IMG/VR virus record: IMGVR_UViG_3300013132_000207
Location: 1-27,610 of that record
Origin: a virus
DNA: 27,610 nt
Reading direction: 5' to 3' (one strand)
Shown piece by piece: positions 1 through 9,912 of the stretch. The notes under the pieces are model-generated. The model was not told the origin of the DNA, ran no database searches, and was given only the letters and a program-made list of their open reading frames with translations. How positions within the stretch are numbered: the first letter of the stretch is position 1; the number at the start of each line of letters is the position of its first letter. The position numbers and the translations under genes were made by a program.

Positions 1-387
1 AGCAAGGTTGTATGCAATGATATTTGCAATTGCTGGGTCTACATCTGCTAGTGAGAATAACTCAAGAGCACGGGTTACTAGGACAGCATTACCATACTCG
101 TTAAGAGTAATGGTTACTGATGTTGGGGTAGTAAGTGCAACTGCATCTGGGTCTGTTGTTTCAGTCAGAGTGCTTGTTGCTGCATCCAAGTCAACATAGC
201 GCTGTAGCACTACGGTTGAGCCTGGAATTGCTTGGCGTGCAGGACGCTTATCTGCTACAGAACGAAGTAGTGGTTCTGAGCGGAGGGCGAATTCTAGAAG
301 ACGGTCATATGCCTTCTGTACTAAACCTGCGCCACCTACGGTTCCTCCGAGTGTTGCGGAGCCCGTCGATGTAAAGGCGTTAGCCAT
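1..387 (-). CDS. Major capsid protein, N4-gp56 family (5' part, truncated by window edge)
   Basis: The first 129 residues of a head shell protein; the gene runs off the left edge. The pattern resembles the N4-gp56 capsid family: an early YDRLLEFALRSEPLL helix, a KRPARQAIPG stretch, a VVLQRYVDLDAATSTLTE strand region, then a P-T-SVTITLNEYGNAVLVT segment and a D-V-D-PAIA helix. Members of that family share a RP-IP-G, F-R-x-L-x-ATT-LTEG, QYG-YV order. The ATG has a strong upstream GGAGGTG ribosome site, six bases away, as expected for the most abundant virion protein. It lies directly downstream of the scaffold gene, the usual scaffold-capsid order. The family call is from remembered pattern, not a search; the C-terminal half cannot be inspected. 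Confidence 0.85.
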   Translation of the reverse strand, partial: MANAFTSTGSATLGGTVGGAGLVQKAYDRLLEFALRSEPLLRSVADKRPARQAIPGSTVVLQRYVDLDAATSTLTETTDPDAVALTTPTSVTITLNEYGNAVLVTRALELFSLADVDPAIANIIAYNLA

Positions 388-412
388 TTGTCACCTCCAA
401 GTGACTAGATAA

Positions 413-901
413 TTAGGATTGGGTTTGCGAACGCAATAGAGCAAGGATTTCATCCTCGGATTGAGCATTTGCCAATCGCATCTCTAAATCTTGCGCTCTA
501 TTTGGTGATGATGTACCCCTAGCGACATTATCCATTTGACGTAGATTTTGTATATCGTCTTGGTCGATTTCTTGCTTAGGTTGGACTTCAAATCCAAACA
601 CATCAGCATTCTGGTCGAGCCACGATGTAATTGCTTCTTCAGAAGCATCTAAATCAGTCGGTACGAATTTTGCCACTTTGGTGTTCACACCACGGGATGT
701 AAGAACATCCTTAAGTACCCGCTCTCGTTGGGTCTTAGTCAACTCACCAAGAGTTGATTCTAATTCTTTTGCTTTCTTCTGTTCGGCTTTTAAAGCCTTA
801 CGAAGTTTCTTAACGAGGTCTGTATCGGCGTTGTTGAATTCGAACTGCGCAGTATCGTCTTCATCTTCGTCGTCCCAGTAGTTATCGCGGTCGTTGCTCA
901 T
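413..901 (-). CDS. Capsid scaffolding protein
   Basis: A 162-aa acidic, highly charged protein with no cysteine. An Asp/Glu-rich N-terminus (DDEDEDD) is followed by a heptad-like coiled coil around residues 28-65 (LVKKLRKALKAEQKKAKELESTL is split by charged positions), then a segment with K-AKFVPTDLDAS typical of actinophage scaffolds, and a Gln-rich helical tail. Scaffolds guide assembly of the procapsid and then leave or are cleaved. The position immediately upstream of the capsid gene supports the call. GGGAGAGG lies before the ATG. The gap to the preceding gene (902-1019) is the only sizeable one in the head operon and holds a hairpin. Confidence 0.8.
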   Translation of the reverse strand: MSNDRDNYWDDEDEDDTAQFEFNNADTDLVKKLRKALKAEQKKAKELESTLGELTKTQRERVLKDVLTSRGVNTKVAKFVPTDLDASEEAITSWLDQNADVFGFEVQPKQEIDQDDIQNLRQMDNVARGTSSPNRAQDLEMRLANAQSEDEILALLRSQTQS

Positions 902-938
902 AGCAACCTCTCCCTTTGTTAGTAGTTAGCGTATGCCT

Positions 939-964
939 CAATATCAATCGGGGAATCGATATTG
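939..964 (-). promoter_or_regulatory. Hairpin in the leader between the 572-aa protein and scaffold genes
   Basis: Read on the minus strand this forms an 11-bp RNA stem (two G-U pairs) closed by a CCCC tetraloop. It sits in the 118-bp gap 902-1019, which has no gene. There is no U-run after the stem, so it is not a standard intrinsic terminator. A processing site or a structured 5' leader that sets scaffold/capsid expression apart from the upstream genes is a reasonable guess. I saw no convincing -35/-10 pair in the gap. Confidence 0.4.
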
Positions 965-1019
965 GCTCATACTACCAGTCTTGTACACCGCACGGGGCTG
1001 GTTGGTCCGTGTCGGGATT

Positions 1020-2738
1020 CTATATTATGCCTGCTCTAGACCTTGAAAGAGAAACTCCTCTAGCGGTTCCTGATTGTCCTGTGAACTCTGCTATTTCTCT
1101 TCCTTCAAGTCGTTTCCTGCGTTCAGATGCTGTGCCTAAAAACTCTTCTGCTTCTAGTTCTTTCTGAATTTCAGTAATCTCGCTTCTTGGCATTCTTTCA
1201 TAAATTGAAGCAAATTTAGCAGTAGGCATTAATCTCTGTGCTATGTTCTCAAAGCCTTGCGCTGCTGATGCTCCAATCTGCGCTTCATTTAATCCAAGCC
1301 CTAGTAGACCAGCAGCAGCCTGTTCAAATCTTGTAGCATCGAATGTAATGCCTTGTCCAGCACGACGAATAGCCTCAGTAGAGAATGCTGCGGTAGCCCT
1401 CTTTTGTTTTAGGGTCTCTTGACCTAAATCTGGGTCAAGGTAGAAATCCGTTAAGTCAGCAGATTCATTTATATACTTTAATTGACGTAAGGCATCTATG
1501 TATGCAGGGTCAGCATTTATGGCTTTAAGCCTTGCTGTATTTGCATCAGCATCAAACATTGCTACTGTTTTATTATTTTTAACGTATTTCTTTAGAAAAT
1601 CTTTAGACGTAAATTTAGAATTTAGATTGTATTTAGCGCTAATTTCTTTATAGCCTTCTACAGCATTGTATAATTCTGAAGGAGGCTTAGGTCTAACTAA
1701 ACCTTCGTTAAGATAACCATATTCAGCGTAGAATGGTGAGTCTATCTTTTTGCCATCTTTAAAAGTATAATCTTTTGAGTTTAAAAATATTGCTACAGCA
1801 TTATCGTAATCTAATCCATCTTTTAGTAAAGCCGATAAGAATGAAGTTGAAGAATCTATGATAGATGAGTTAAATCCCATACCGCGTAACATTGCTTTAA
1901 GTACATCCGTACTGTTTGAAGAGGTTCCAGTTGTACCACCAGTTGTACTACCTGTTGTACCACCTGTAGTACCACCAGTAGTTCCACCTGTAGTACCACC
2001 TGTAGTACCACCAATGGTACCACCTGTAGTACCACCAGTGGTACCGCCTGTGCTACCGCCTGTACTGCCACCAGTATAACCAGTAACGTTTCCATCTTTG
2101 TCTAAGACAGGTTTTGGCTGAACTGTTAAAGCATTAGCACCTACGGCTGAACTGGCAGTAGCCTGAGTATTACCGCCAATAGCGCGAGAGCCATATTTAG
2201 CCATATTCTCTGGAGTATTTGGAGCACGATATAGTCTCCAGTTTCCTGTGTTTACGCCACCAATCCAGGAATAGTAATAGATAAAGTTATCATCTGCTTC
2301 TGGAGCATCAGGTCTTACGGCATAATTAGCCATAGGGTCGCTTTGCGCCCTACTCATTGCTTCTGAAGCCATACGCTGTTCGCGTGTTCTTTGCAACTCG
2401 TCCATACGCTCTTCACGAGTTTGAGCAGTAATTGAAGCAGAGGTAAATCTGTTGGCTACAGCAGAAGTGTTAGTTAAGACTGGCGATTCGGCTACTTCTT
2501 TAGCAGAAGTTTCTACTGCTTTTGCTTTATCTGTTTCTTCCTTTGCTCTAACAGAAGCAGGACTTGTTGCAACTGTTGCTTTAGGTTGCGATTTAGTTTT
2601 TGCTGGTTGATTCTGCGCAACAATAGACCTTGCACCAATTGTTCCAGACTCCTGTGCTGCTATAGGAGTAGGATTCATAACAAGATTAGCCCAGTCAATA
2701 CCAGAGAAATCAAAGTCAAGCGATAAGTTAAAGTCCAT
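1020..2738 (-). CDS. Virion-associated protein with TTGG-repeat linker (function unknown)
   Basis: A 572-aa protein in the head module. The N-terminal third is Ala/Ser/Thr/Gln rich and low complexity. Around residues 215-275 there is a flexible linker made of TTGG-like tetrapeptides. The C-terminal part is helical: a run from about residue 285 to 470 with Tyr/Asp-rich segments, then a charged amphipathic tail (EITEIQKELEAEEFLG, ERRKRLEGREIAEF). No signal peptide or enzymatic motif is seen. The ATG follows AGGA and is 3 bases past the previous stop. The linker and the place between portal and scaffold suggest a minor head or internal (ejected) protein; I do not recognise a family. Confidence 0.65.
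   Translation of the reverse strand: MDFNLSLDFDFSGIDWANLVMNPTPIAAQESGTIGARSIVAQNQPAKTKSQPKATVATSPASVRAKEETDKAKAVETSAKEVAESPVLTNTSAVANRFTSASITAQTREERMDELQRTREQRMASEAMSRAQSDPMANYAVRPDAPEADDNFIYYYSWIGGVNTGNWRLYRAPNTPENMAKYGSRAIGGNTQATASSAVGANALTVQPKPVLDKDGNVTGYTGGSTGGSTGGTTGGTTGGTIGGTTGGTTGGTTGGTTGGTTGSTTGGTTGTSSNSTDVLKAMLRGMGFNSSIIDSSTSFLSALLKDGLDYDNAVAIFLNSKDYTFKDGKKIDSPFYAEYGYLNEGLVRPKPPSELYNAVEGYKEISAKYNLNSKFTSKDFLKKYVKNNKTVAMFDADANTARLKAINADPAYIDALRQLKYINESADLTDFYLDPDLGQETLKQKRATAAFSTEAIRRAGQGITFDATRFEQAAAGLLGLGLNEAQIGASAAQGFENIAQRLMPTAKFASIYERMPRSEITEIQKELEAEEFLGTASERRKRLEGREIAEFTGQSGTARGVSLSRSRAGII
1929..2078 (-). repeat. In-frame minisatellite, 12-bp unit, about 12 copies
   Basis: A tandem array of 12-bp units read on the minus strand as GGN-GGN-ACN-ACN, giving a Thr-Thr-Gly-Gly linker with Ser or Ile replacing Thr in a few units. 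Third-codon positions vary between units while the peptide stays the same, which suggests selection on the linker rather than very recent expansion. The plus strand reads as a GTACCACC-like pattern. Confidence 0.9.
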
Positions 2739-2741
2739 TTA

Positions 2742-4100
2742 TTATCCTATTTGTAGTTGACTCTTGAGGGATTGGGCTACGTTTACTGATTGGTTTATGG
2801 CTCTAGAGGTTCCTCCACTGCGAGTGTCGTCCATAGTTAAACTAGATAATTCAAAATCGTTAGGTAAACGATAGTTACCTTTATCATCTTTATAGTTTAA
2901 TATACGAACCATAAGTGGGTCATCTATTCCAATAGAAGTTTCTAAAGCCTCAGAAAGAAAGTTTGAGTATCTATCTATTATAGGTTTAGCATCATTACCT
3001 GCAGCAATGTCTGGGGCTAGGCTCATAAAACGCTTTGCAACGCTATTACGAATATTTGATTGATACTGACCCAGCAATTGAGCCGCAACTTCAGCATTTC
3101 CAGTTCCAATAATCTTGGTTATCGTAGGTGCTGCTTCTTCAAATGTAGGTGGTTTTTCAAGGTTATTGTTACTAACTTGAACCATAGCATCATAAATAGT
3201 CTTGGCTGCTCCGCCAATCTTTTCCATATTCCATTGTTTTGTTGGAAAGTTAACGGCTAAGTAATTAGCCATAAATTGTTTTTGTTCTTCTGAGGTAAAT
3301 CCTTCGCCAGCAATCATCGTTTCGCTAGTGGTTACTGGTTCGTACTGCTTTACGCCTTTAGCATCAACAAGTGGTTTAAACTTAGGTTTTCCGTTTTTGT
3401 CTTTCTTTTGCTTGCCAGTTTTGCTATCATAGACTGGCACCATAACAACTTGGCTACGCGCTTGAGTAGAAGGAGTTTGAGCCTTTACTTCTGCGTTCCA
3501 TTTTTTCTGAAAATCTGTTATTAAGTCATTGCCAGGAGCAATGTTATATGCTAACATAAAGGCATCGGTTAAAGCATTAGTAGCATCGCCAATGTCTTTT
3601 AACTGTAACGCTCTGCTGATTTGAGTGCTAAACTTAGTAGTAGTATCTATCTGCTTAGGACCTGCTCCTGGACGTGCGCTCAAGGCAGAAAGGAACTGAA
3701 TTACATCTGTTTGACCCATTGCAAGTGAGTCTTGGATAGCCTTGGTTAGACCAGACTGGTCAGCACCTTCTACAATACCTAGAGGGCTTTTACCCTTAGA
3801 GTATCCTTTAGCCCTTAGAAGAGCCTGTAGTTCTTGGAAAGCATTATTAAATTTAGTTCCAGCACTAGGAGCAGTTCCTACAAGTCCAGCATATAGTTTA
3901 TTAAACTCACGTGCTTGTGCTAGCGGGTCAGTTGCTCCTAAGTATCTAACATATGGGTCACTAGCCAAAGCCTCAGGTGTTAAGAGAACTTGTTGGCTTA
4001 TTGACTGAAAAGCAGTCTTAGTTTGCTGATAAGAACCTTGTCCTGTTTGGTATTTCCTTACATCAGATGGCCCTGGGCTTGAGGTGAACTGCTCTGCCAT
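2742..4100 (-). CDS. Structural-module protein of unknown function
   Basis: A 452-aa mostly helical, soluble protein with no membrane segment. It begins with a Ser/Gln/Thr-rich tail (FTSSPGPSDVRKYQTGQGSY) of the kind that precedes many virion proteins. A Lys-rich loop is at about residues 223-250 (SKTGKQKKDKNGKPKFKP), and the end is Gln/Ser-rich. Start ATG with GGAAGG upstream. It lies 4 bp after the giant protein gene and 3 bp before the next, so it is made from the same message. No family recognised; from its place it may be an internal virion or ejection protein that works with the 1934-aa protein. Confidence 0.65.
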   Translation of the reverse strand: MAEQFTSSPGPSDVRKYQTGQGSYQQTKTAFQSISQQVLLTPEALASDPYVRYLGATDPLAQAREFNKLYAGLVGTAPSAGTKFNNAFQELQALLRAKGYSKGKSPLGIVEGADQSGLTKAIQDSLAMGQTDVIQFLSALSARPGAGPKQIDTTTKFSTQISRALQLKDIGDATNALTDAFMLAYNIAPGNDLITDFQKKWNAEVKAQTPSTQARSQVVMVPVYDSKTGKQKKDKNGKPKFKPLVDAKGVKQYEPVTTSETMIAGEGFTSEEQKQFMANYLAVNFPTKQWNMEKIGGAAKTIYDAMVQVSNNNLEKPPTFEEAAPTITKIIGTGNAEVAAQLLGQYQSNIRNSVAKRFMSLAPDIAAGNDAKPIIDRYSNFLSEALETSIGIDDPLMVRILNYKDDKGNYRLPNDFELSSLTMDDTRSGGTSRAINQSVNVAQSLKSQLQIG

Positions 4101-4104
4101 TTAC

Positions 4105-7100
4105 CTAACCTTCCAGTTGTGAGGCGAATACGCCATAGTACATACGTCTAAATGATGGATTTTCTGTCATTAACATCTCTGCTTTAGCCACAAGGTTATC
4201 ACGCAAGATAGTTGCATAACCGCCTTTAGCCTTAATGCTTGCATAGTTAGACACTTTTAACTCGTTAAGTAGATTTTGGAACTCTACGAACATAGGGTAG
4301 AACTCGCTAATCTGAGTATAGATTGGTGATTCAGCAAAGGCTGAGTCTTGCAATGCCTTGCCAATTCTGTCAATCTTTTCAAAAGCGGTGCTTGTTCTGA
4401 TAGTCTCAGGTGGTTTTCCACCATACTCTTTATCAAGTTGGGCTATTTGGTCTACATACCAGAACTGTGTGTATCCACCAGCAATTTGCTCTTCGGCTAT
4501 TTGGTCTTTACGCATAGCGTAAATCATACCCTCGGCTTCGCGCTCTAACTCATCTGCTGATAAAGGTCTGCGAACCCCGCTTTTCTTTTGCCAGTTGTAA
4601 TACTTTACGGCAAACTCTCCCCCACCAGGGAAGAAGTAGGGGACAACATCAGAGGTTGATTTAGCGTACACTTCTGCTGTATCTGGATTATTATTTAAAA
4701 ATGTCCAAGCATCGTCAGTTCCACTAACAGAAGAAGTGCTTTCAGTAAGAGCAATGAGAATGTTATTCTTGCCAAAAGTATCGGCAAGTTGACGCACTGC
4801 TGTGCCGTAATCACCAGGGTTCTCTTCTTGAATCTTGTTCCAGTACTGGTATAGCATAGTGCCAGTCATAAACTTCATCTTGTTATCAGGATTCTTTATT
4901 CTTGCTAGTACCTCCGCTTGAGGTGTAGCAGGTGAAATGCTTTGGAATAATGCTTGCCACATACCTAAAGACTTAGATATACGCTCAGCATCGTTAAATA
5001 ATTGATTTCTTACAGAGTCATTAGATAGTGGGTCTTCACCATATTCACCTGTAGATGCTAAATAAGATGCCCAGTCTTTAATGCCACGATTAACTAATGT
5101 AGAATCACCTAGGCCATAAAGTACTAATTTTTTCAACCAAGATGGAAATACTACATCTGCTGGGCTCTGTATAGCACCAAAAGGCGTAACAAGGTCACGC
5201 AAGACATCGTATCCTGAACCAAAATTATTGATTCTACCAGACATAACAAAAGCCATTTGACCAACAGGACCAATGCCAGGCACAAGCGGGTTAGCCTGTC
5301 CAAACGCTAAGTTAAGTGATTGTACTGGAGCAGTCATTTGTAGTGCATCGCGCATATCAATGTTTTTGCCAGCCAAAGCACCAAGTACGCTACCAACTAA
5401 TGGCATTTTAAACTTATAGTCTTCACTGTTAGGGTCTTTGTAAAAGAACCCTTGGTCATCATCGTATGTCATTCCTGTGACATCGTAGATAGTATTAGAG
5501 CCTTCTTTTGTCAAAGAATCAAACGCTCTGCCAAAACGATAGAGAGGAACTGGATTTTTAAAAGCCAATTCGCCCCATTTGTATATTGTGTTTGTGTGGG
5601 CTTGTGCGAACGGGAATACTAAACGTAGCGCTTGAGACCATTGTTTCTGTCTAGCAGCATCATAAAATAGGGTTGATATTCTCTTGCTAGCCTCTGTAGC
5701 AGCAATACTGTCAATATTCTGTAGGGTGTGAGTTCCAAGAAGGTCTCCACTCTTTTGACGTCTAGCAATTTCTCTTTCAATGGTTCTAAGAACAGGGTTA
5801 ACAGGACCAACACCGCGAGCCTTACCGCCAATTACTTTGCTTATAGGGGCAAGGGCCTTAACAGCATTAGGCTGTAATTTCTTTAAGTCATCTAGGCTAA
5901 GCATTCCTGCGTATTTGCCGATGTTATCCCAGTATGAAATAATATACTCAGGTCCAAAGTTATACTTGCCTTCAAACTTAGCAGCAGTTGCAAAAAACCA
6001 ATCAATATATTGAGTTAATTTTTTACCACCAGGCATCATTGAATAGACTGGCTTTTGGACAATTACTGTAGAATTAGTTAGGTTTTCTCGCTTGATAGTT
6101 TTTTCTAGAACTTCTTTAAATTTTTTCTCAAGAATACCTAACTGAGCAGGAGTCTTAACTCCACCAGTTAACCAAGGTGACTTAAGGGTTATAAAGTTAC
6201 CAGCCTCAGTTGCGACCTTTGCTTCACCAGCAATGATATCCATAATGATATTAGAGGCGCTACCGTTGCCAGCAACAGCCTTGATGCGGTTAGCATAAGT
6301 TTCATTACCAGGTGTCTCATCGAATAAGTATTTAAAAATATTTTCAAGATTTAAATTATCTTTAGATGGGGCTTTTTCTGGGTCCATCAAAAAGATTCTT
6401 TTAATTCCTGGATTTTTCTCGAATGCACCAAAGGTCATATCCCGAATAGGGTTTCCTGGTTTATCAAATTCATTTACAAGGCGTGTCGCAAAAGCCCTCT
6501 TTGCGTCTTCATCACCTAGTTGCATAAGTCTAGCAACAGCAGGATATAAATCATCTACTGAATAACGATTTAATACAAATGATAGACCCTCATAATAATC
6601 TGGAGAGGTACTATCTACCAGACTGTAATCTTTAAATATTTCTGCTTTACGGCTTTGTTGATAGTCAGATACTGATTCTTTGCGAGCAACTTGTAATTGA
6701 AAACCTTTTACGGCATCTGATACATCGCCATCGGTTAAATCCATAGGCAAGAACTTGTTGCCTAAAGCATCATACTGCCATCTTCCGACTTTTTCTGCTA
6801 TTTTGTTAAGCGGACCAGTTTTACCTGATGTAGCCATAACGAAAGAGATAAACTGGAATGGATGACTAAAAATACTGGCGTGACCAGAGAACATCTGGCG
6901 CATTTGCATTTCACCAATGTTACGAAGAATATAAGATACACGAAATACTAACTGAGCAGTTCTCCAAACATCTCCTAGTTCTTCTGTTAAGGCTCTAGTT
7001 GCTCTTGCTCCGTGTTTTAATTTAGATTTTTCGTAACGTAAAAACGTTTTCATAATTGTTTGGCTATCAGGCAAGAAAGCCGTGCTCTTTAACATTTGGT

Positions 7101-9909
7101 CTAGACCTACTGCTGCTCCTAATGAAATAGGTTCATCTCCAGCAAATGGAATGAATGTAGGTGTTTCGCCCATAGCACGTTGGATAGTTGAGTATTGTTC
7201 TCCTACATTTTTTTCAGAAGAACCTAGTTTAACTACTTTTGCTAAGTCCGCAGACTCTTTTGCTGATAGACCCATTTTGGTTGCTATCATCTTCGTCAAA
7301 TCGACCATACCTTTATCGATTATAGCACCACGCTCTACAGCGCTTTCAGCCTTGTATAACTTGCCTAAAAGGTCATCTATAAATGCTTCTTGAGCCTTAG
7401 AACCAATAACAACTTTAAATTTAGCGGAACTTACCCAGTTCTCTACGGCTTGTATGGTTCTAGTGCCATCACCAAGGTTTACTGCAGTAGAACGTACAAA
7501 GTATCTACCAAAGGTTCTATCTAACTTCTCTGCTACTTTTACGAGTTTTACATCTGAGGAATCAACCAGTTTCATTGCTGGGTTGCCTAGTATACCAGTT
7601 TGAGCGCGTAACGATAAAGAACGAAATACCTGAAGGTCAGCCATATCAGGATTCAAGATTGAAAGGAAAGTTGCTAAAACCTCATCAGGAGTCTTGGCAG
7701 CAGCCAAAGCCTTTACTGTATCGTACTCAAGTTTATTGCCAAAGAAACGTTGTATCTTAACAGGGTCTGTCTCTTTTGCAACAATTTCAGCAATGCGAGA
7801 AAAGTTTCTACCAAGTAAATATTTAAGTGGCTTAGAAAAATCTTCTGCTAGGTTACCGCCAAAGTAATCAGTAAGACCAACTTGGCTACTTACCCATTCG
7901 CGTAGGATGTTCTTTTCGGATAACTCAGAATTAATTTCTACAATTCCACGTAGACCTTTGTACTCTGGGTCACTTAATAATCTAGTTGCTGTTGCAGTAT
8001 CTTGATTTGCTACTTCACGGAATATGTCAAGTTCTTTGACTCTTTCAGCAAAAGCATCGCGTTCAACTATAGCCTTATCTAAATCTGCTTGTGCTTTAGC
8101 AATAGACTCGTCGTTGGTTTTAAGACCTTGTACCAATTTAAGCATATTAGGACCGAGGTTAGTTGGGTCCGCAATCTCTGCTAGCGCATTGCCAATTTCT
8201 GCTTGTACAATTCCATAATATGGCTTTGTTGCGCTTAGTAAGAATCCACCAGTTTCTCCGTAGATACTACGTACGTTAGCAATAGCATCCCAATCCCAAA
8301 TCTTAGACATCTCATCAAAAGCCAACTGCATTGCTTTAGTGCTACCAGATGCACCAATTTTTACAAAGAAGTCACTTAGTGTTCTAAAGTTACCTGGTTG
8401 GTCATTAAAGAGTGTAGCCCAGGCATAACCTTTAAGGGACATAACATCTTCTTGTGACAGTTTAGTAACGTCAGCAAATATGTTTCTAATTGGACGTTCT
8501 ATGCTTGTATCATTAGCAATTGCCTTTAGGGCGTCTAAAAATTGAGTACGGCGGAATTGTTCAGCCTGAAATGCTTTACCAGTAAAAGAACTTAAGTCAG
8601 CAGTAAGGTCTAATACTTCTAAGGCTTCATCGGTAAGAGCAGTTACAAAGTACTCGTCAAGACCGTGTGCGCCGATAGAGAGTTTACCAGCAGAAGGTAG
8701 TTCATCTAATATGATGTTGCCTTCAGCAAATCCTTTGGTGTTTTTAGCATCTGCACCAAGTCTACCAATAGCCCTTACGAGTTCTCCGCTTTGGACTTTA
8801 TCATTAGTTGAAATATATCTTGTAATGTTTTCAACAGATAGTGTCTCTTGAGCGATAGGGCTTTTCTTTAATTCTTCTCCACTTATCTTAGTGACATTTA
8901 GAATAGTGCCTAAAGTTTCAGAAAGTGCGCTAGACTTTTGTTGTTCAACTTCGAGAAGTTTACGTTCTTTCTTTAAAACTCTATCTTCGACTCGTTTAGC
9001 ATTTTTCTTTACTAAATCATAACGTTTACGCTCTAAACCAGTAATTGCAGCATCTAAATCTTCTAAACGCTTAGCCTTTGGTTGATTAAAAGGCTCAGCC
9101 TCTTTAACCATTTCACGAACTTTTTTGGTTTGTCTAGCACCTTTACCTAGTGCACCAAAAGCAAGGTAGGTTGTAGGGTCTGCTGCTAAGTTTAAAGTAG
9201 CATCAATAAGCCCTGACATCACTCTATATGCAGTCTGGTCAGGAGTTGCGCCTACTGATTTAGCAGCAAAGCGTCCAATAGTAAAAGATTCACCAAAAAC
9301 TTTGCCATAAGCACTCATAGCCTTGGCTTGGTCTTTGCCAACACGGCTTTCAGGGTTAATAAAAAACCCAGAGCCTGTATCTACGCCTGGTTTACCGCCA
9401 AATGTGTCAGCAAGTAACGCTCCAAGTTGTGTTTCTTTACCATAAAGAGGCTTTGGCATCTTTCCAGTTGAAATATCACGTACTGCAGCCGTAAGACTAT
9501 CATAAGGATGACGTAATGCAGCAAAAGTTAGGCGAGTAGCGCCTTTAAATGGGTCATAAATAGCATTACGAAACGTATCTCCGATAGCACCAAGAAAACC
9601 ACGGTCTTTTTTAACAGTAGATTTGATTTTATCTAAGTTTAAAGCATCATTTTTAAGTTGCGATATGCCATCCATAGATACAATCTTGCCAATTCCAGGC
9701 GTATTAACCGTAAGTCCTTGGCTGACCATAGCCATAACTAGGTCTTTACTCATACCAGGATATTTATTAACTATTTGTTCAAAGTTAGTATACATTGCTG
9801 GTTGCAGAGTATTCATTTGAATAGCAATTCTGCGGCGCAAAGAATCCTGGCTATTGTTATAGACAGCCTGAGCAGCAGGACCTAAAGTAGGTTGTTTTAA
9901 TTCAGCCAC
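4105..9909 (-). CDS. Giant (1934-aa) probable internal virion/ejection protein
   Basis: The largest gene in the window, encoded right after portal and two small genes. The N-terminus has a helical segment (residues ~20-75) and Gly/Ala-rich hydrophobic patches near residues 100-260. A Lys/Glu coiled coil spans ~280-325. The rest is long and helical. A conserved-looking aromatic region near residues 1430-1640 includes FPFAQAHTNTIYKWGELAF, then amphipathic Gly-rich stretches (GSVLGALAG). I looked for a T7-like or N4-like RNA polymerase signature, a transglycosylase Glu motif and a zinc-protease HExxH and saw none I trust. Giant proteins between portal and capsid in short-tailed phages are commonly carried in the capsid and ejected with DNA; that role is inferred. 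GTG start; coupled closely to the upstream gene. Confidence 0.7.
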   Translation of the reverse strand: MAELKQPTLGPAAQAVYNNSQDSLRRRIAIQMNTLQPAMYTNFEQIVNKYPGMSKDLVMAMVSQGLTVNTPGIGKIVSMDGISQLKNDALNLDKIKSTVKKDRGFLGAIGDTFRNAIYDPFKGATRLTFAALRHPYDSLTAAVRDISTGKMPKPLYGKETQLGALLADTFGGKPGVDTGSGFFINPESRVGKDQAKAMSAYGKVFGESFTIGRFAAKSVGATPDQTAYRVMSGLIDATLNLAADPTTYLAFGALGKGARQTKKVREMVKEAEPFNQPKAKRLEDLDAAITGLERKRYDLVKKNAKRVEDRVLKKERKLLEVEQQKSSALSETLGTILNVTKISGEELKKSPIAQETLSVENITRYISTNDKVQSGELVRAIGRLGADAKNTKGFAEGNIILDELPSAGKLSIGAHGLDEYFVTALTDEALEVLDLTADLSSFTGKAFQAEQFRRTQFLDALKAIANDTSIERPIRNIFADVTKLSQEDVMSLKGYAWATLFNDQPGNFRTLSDFFVKIGASGSTKAMQLAFDEMSKIWDWDAIANVRSIYGETGGFLLSATKPYYGIVQAEIGNALAEIADPTNLGPNMLKLVQGLKTNDESIAKAQADLDKAIVERDAFAERVKELDIFREVANQDTATATRLLSDPEYKGLRGIVEINSELSEKNILREWVSSQVGLTDYFGGNLAEDFSKPLKYLLGRNFSRIAEIVAKETDPVKIQRFFGNKLEYDTVKALAAAKTPDEVLATFLSILNPDMADLQVFRSLSLRAQTGILGNPAMKLVDSSDVKLVKVAEKLDRTFGRYFVRSTAVNLGDGTRTIQAVENWVSSAKFKVVIGSKAQEAFIDDLLGKLYKAESAVERGAIIDKGMVDLTKMIATKMGLSAKESADLAKVVKLGSSEKNVGEQYSTIQRAMGETPTFIPFAGDEPISLGAAVGLDQMLKSTAFLPDSQTIMKTFLRYEKSKLKHGARATRALTEELGDVWRTAQLVFRVSYILRNIGEMQMRQMFSGHASIFSHPFQFISFVMATSGKTGPLNKIAEKVGRWQYDALGNKFLPMDLTDGDVSDAVKGFQLQVARKESVSDYQQSRKAEIFKDYSLVDSTSPDYYEGLSFVLNRYSVDDLYPAVARLMQLGDEDAKRAFATRLVNEFDKPGNPIRDMTFGAFEKNPGIKRIFLMDPEKAPSKDNLNLENIFKYLFDETPGNETYANRIKAVAGNGSASNIIMDIIAGEAKVATEAGNFITLKSPWLTGGVKTPAQLGILEKKFKEVLEKTIKRENLTNSTVIVQKPVYSMMPGGKKLTQYIDWFFATAAKFEGKYNFGPEYIISYWDNIGKYAGMLSLDDLKKLQPNAVKALAPISKVIGGKARGVGPVNPVLRTIEREIARRQKSGDLLGTHTLQNIDSIAATEASKRISTLFYDAARQKQWSQALRLVFPFAQAHTNTIYKWGELAFKNPVPLYRFGRAFDSLTKEGSNTIYDVTGMTYDDDQGFFYKDPNSEDYKFKMPLVGSVLGALAGKNIDMRDALQMTAPVQSLNLAFGQANPLVPGIGPVGQMAFVMSGRINNFGSGYDVLRDLVTPFGAIQSPADVVFPSWLKKLVLYGLGDSTLVNRGIKDWASYLASTGEYGEDPLSNDSVRNQLFNDAERISKSLGMWQALFQSISPATPQAEVLARIKNPDNKMKFMTGTMLYQYWNKIQEENPGDYGTAVRQLADTFGKNNILIALTESTSSVSGTDDAWTFLNNNPDTAEVYAKSTSDVVPYFFPGGGEFAVKYYNWQKKSGVRRPLSADELEREAEGMIYAMRKDQIAEEQIAGGYTQFWYVDQIAQLDKEYGGKPPETIRTSTAFEKIDRIGKALQDSAFAESPIYTQISEFYPMFVEFQNLLNELKVSNYASIKAKGGYATILRDNLVAKAEMLMTENPSFRRMYYGVFASQLEG

Positions 9910-9912
9910 TAC

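Noticed and set aside
1858-2079. 73-aa plus-strand Pro/Val repeat frame
   Set aside because: Antisense reading of the TTGG-linker minisatellite.
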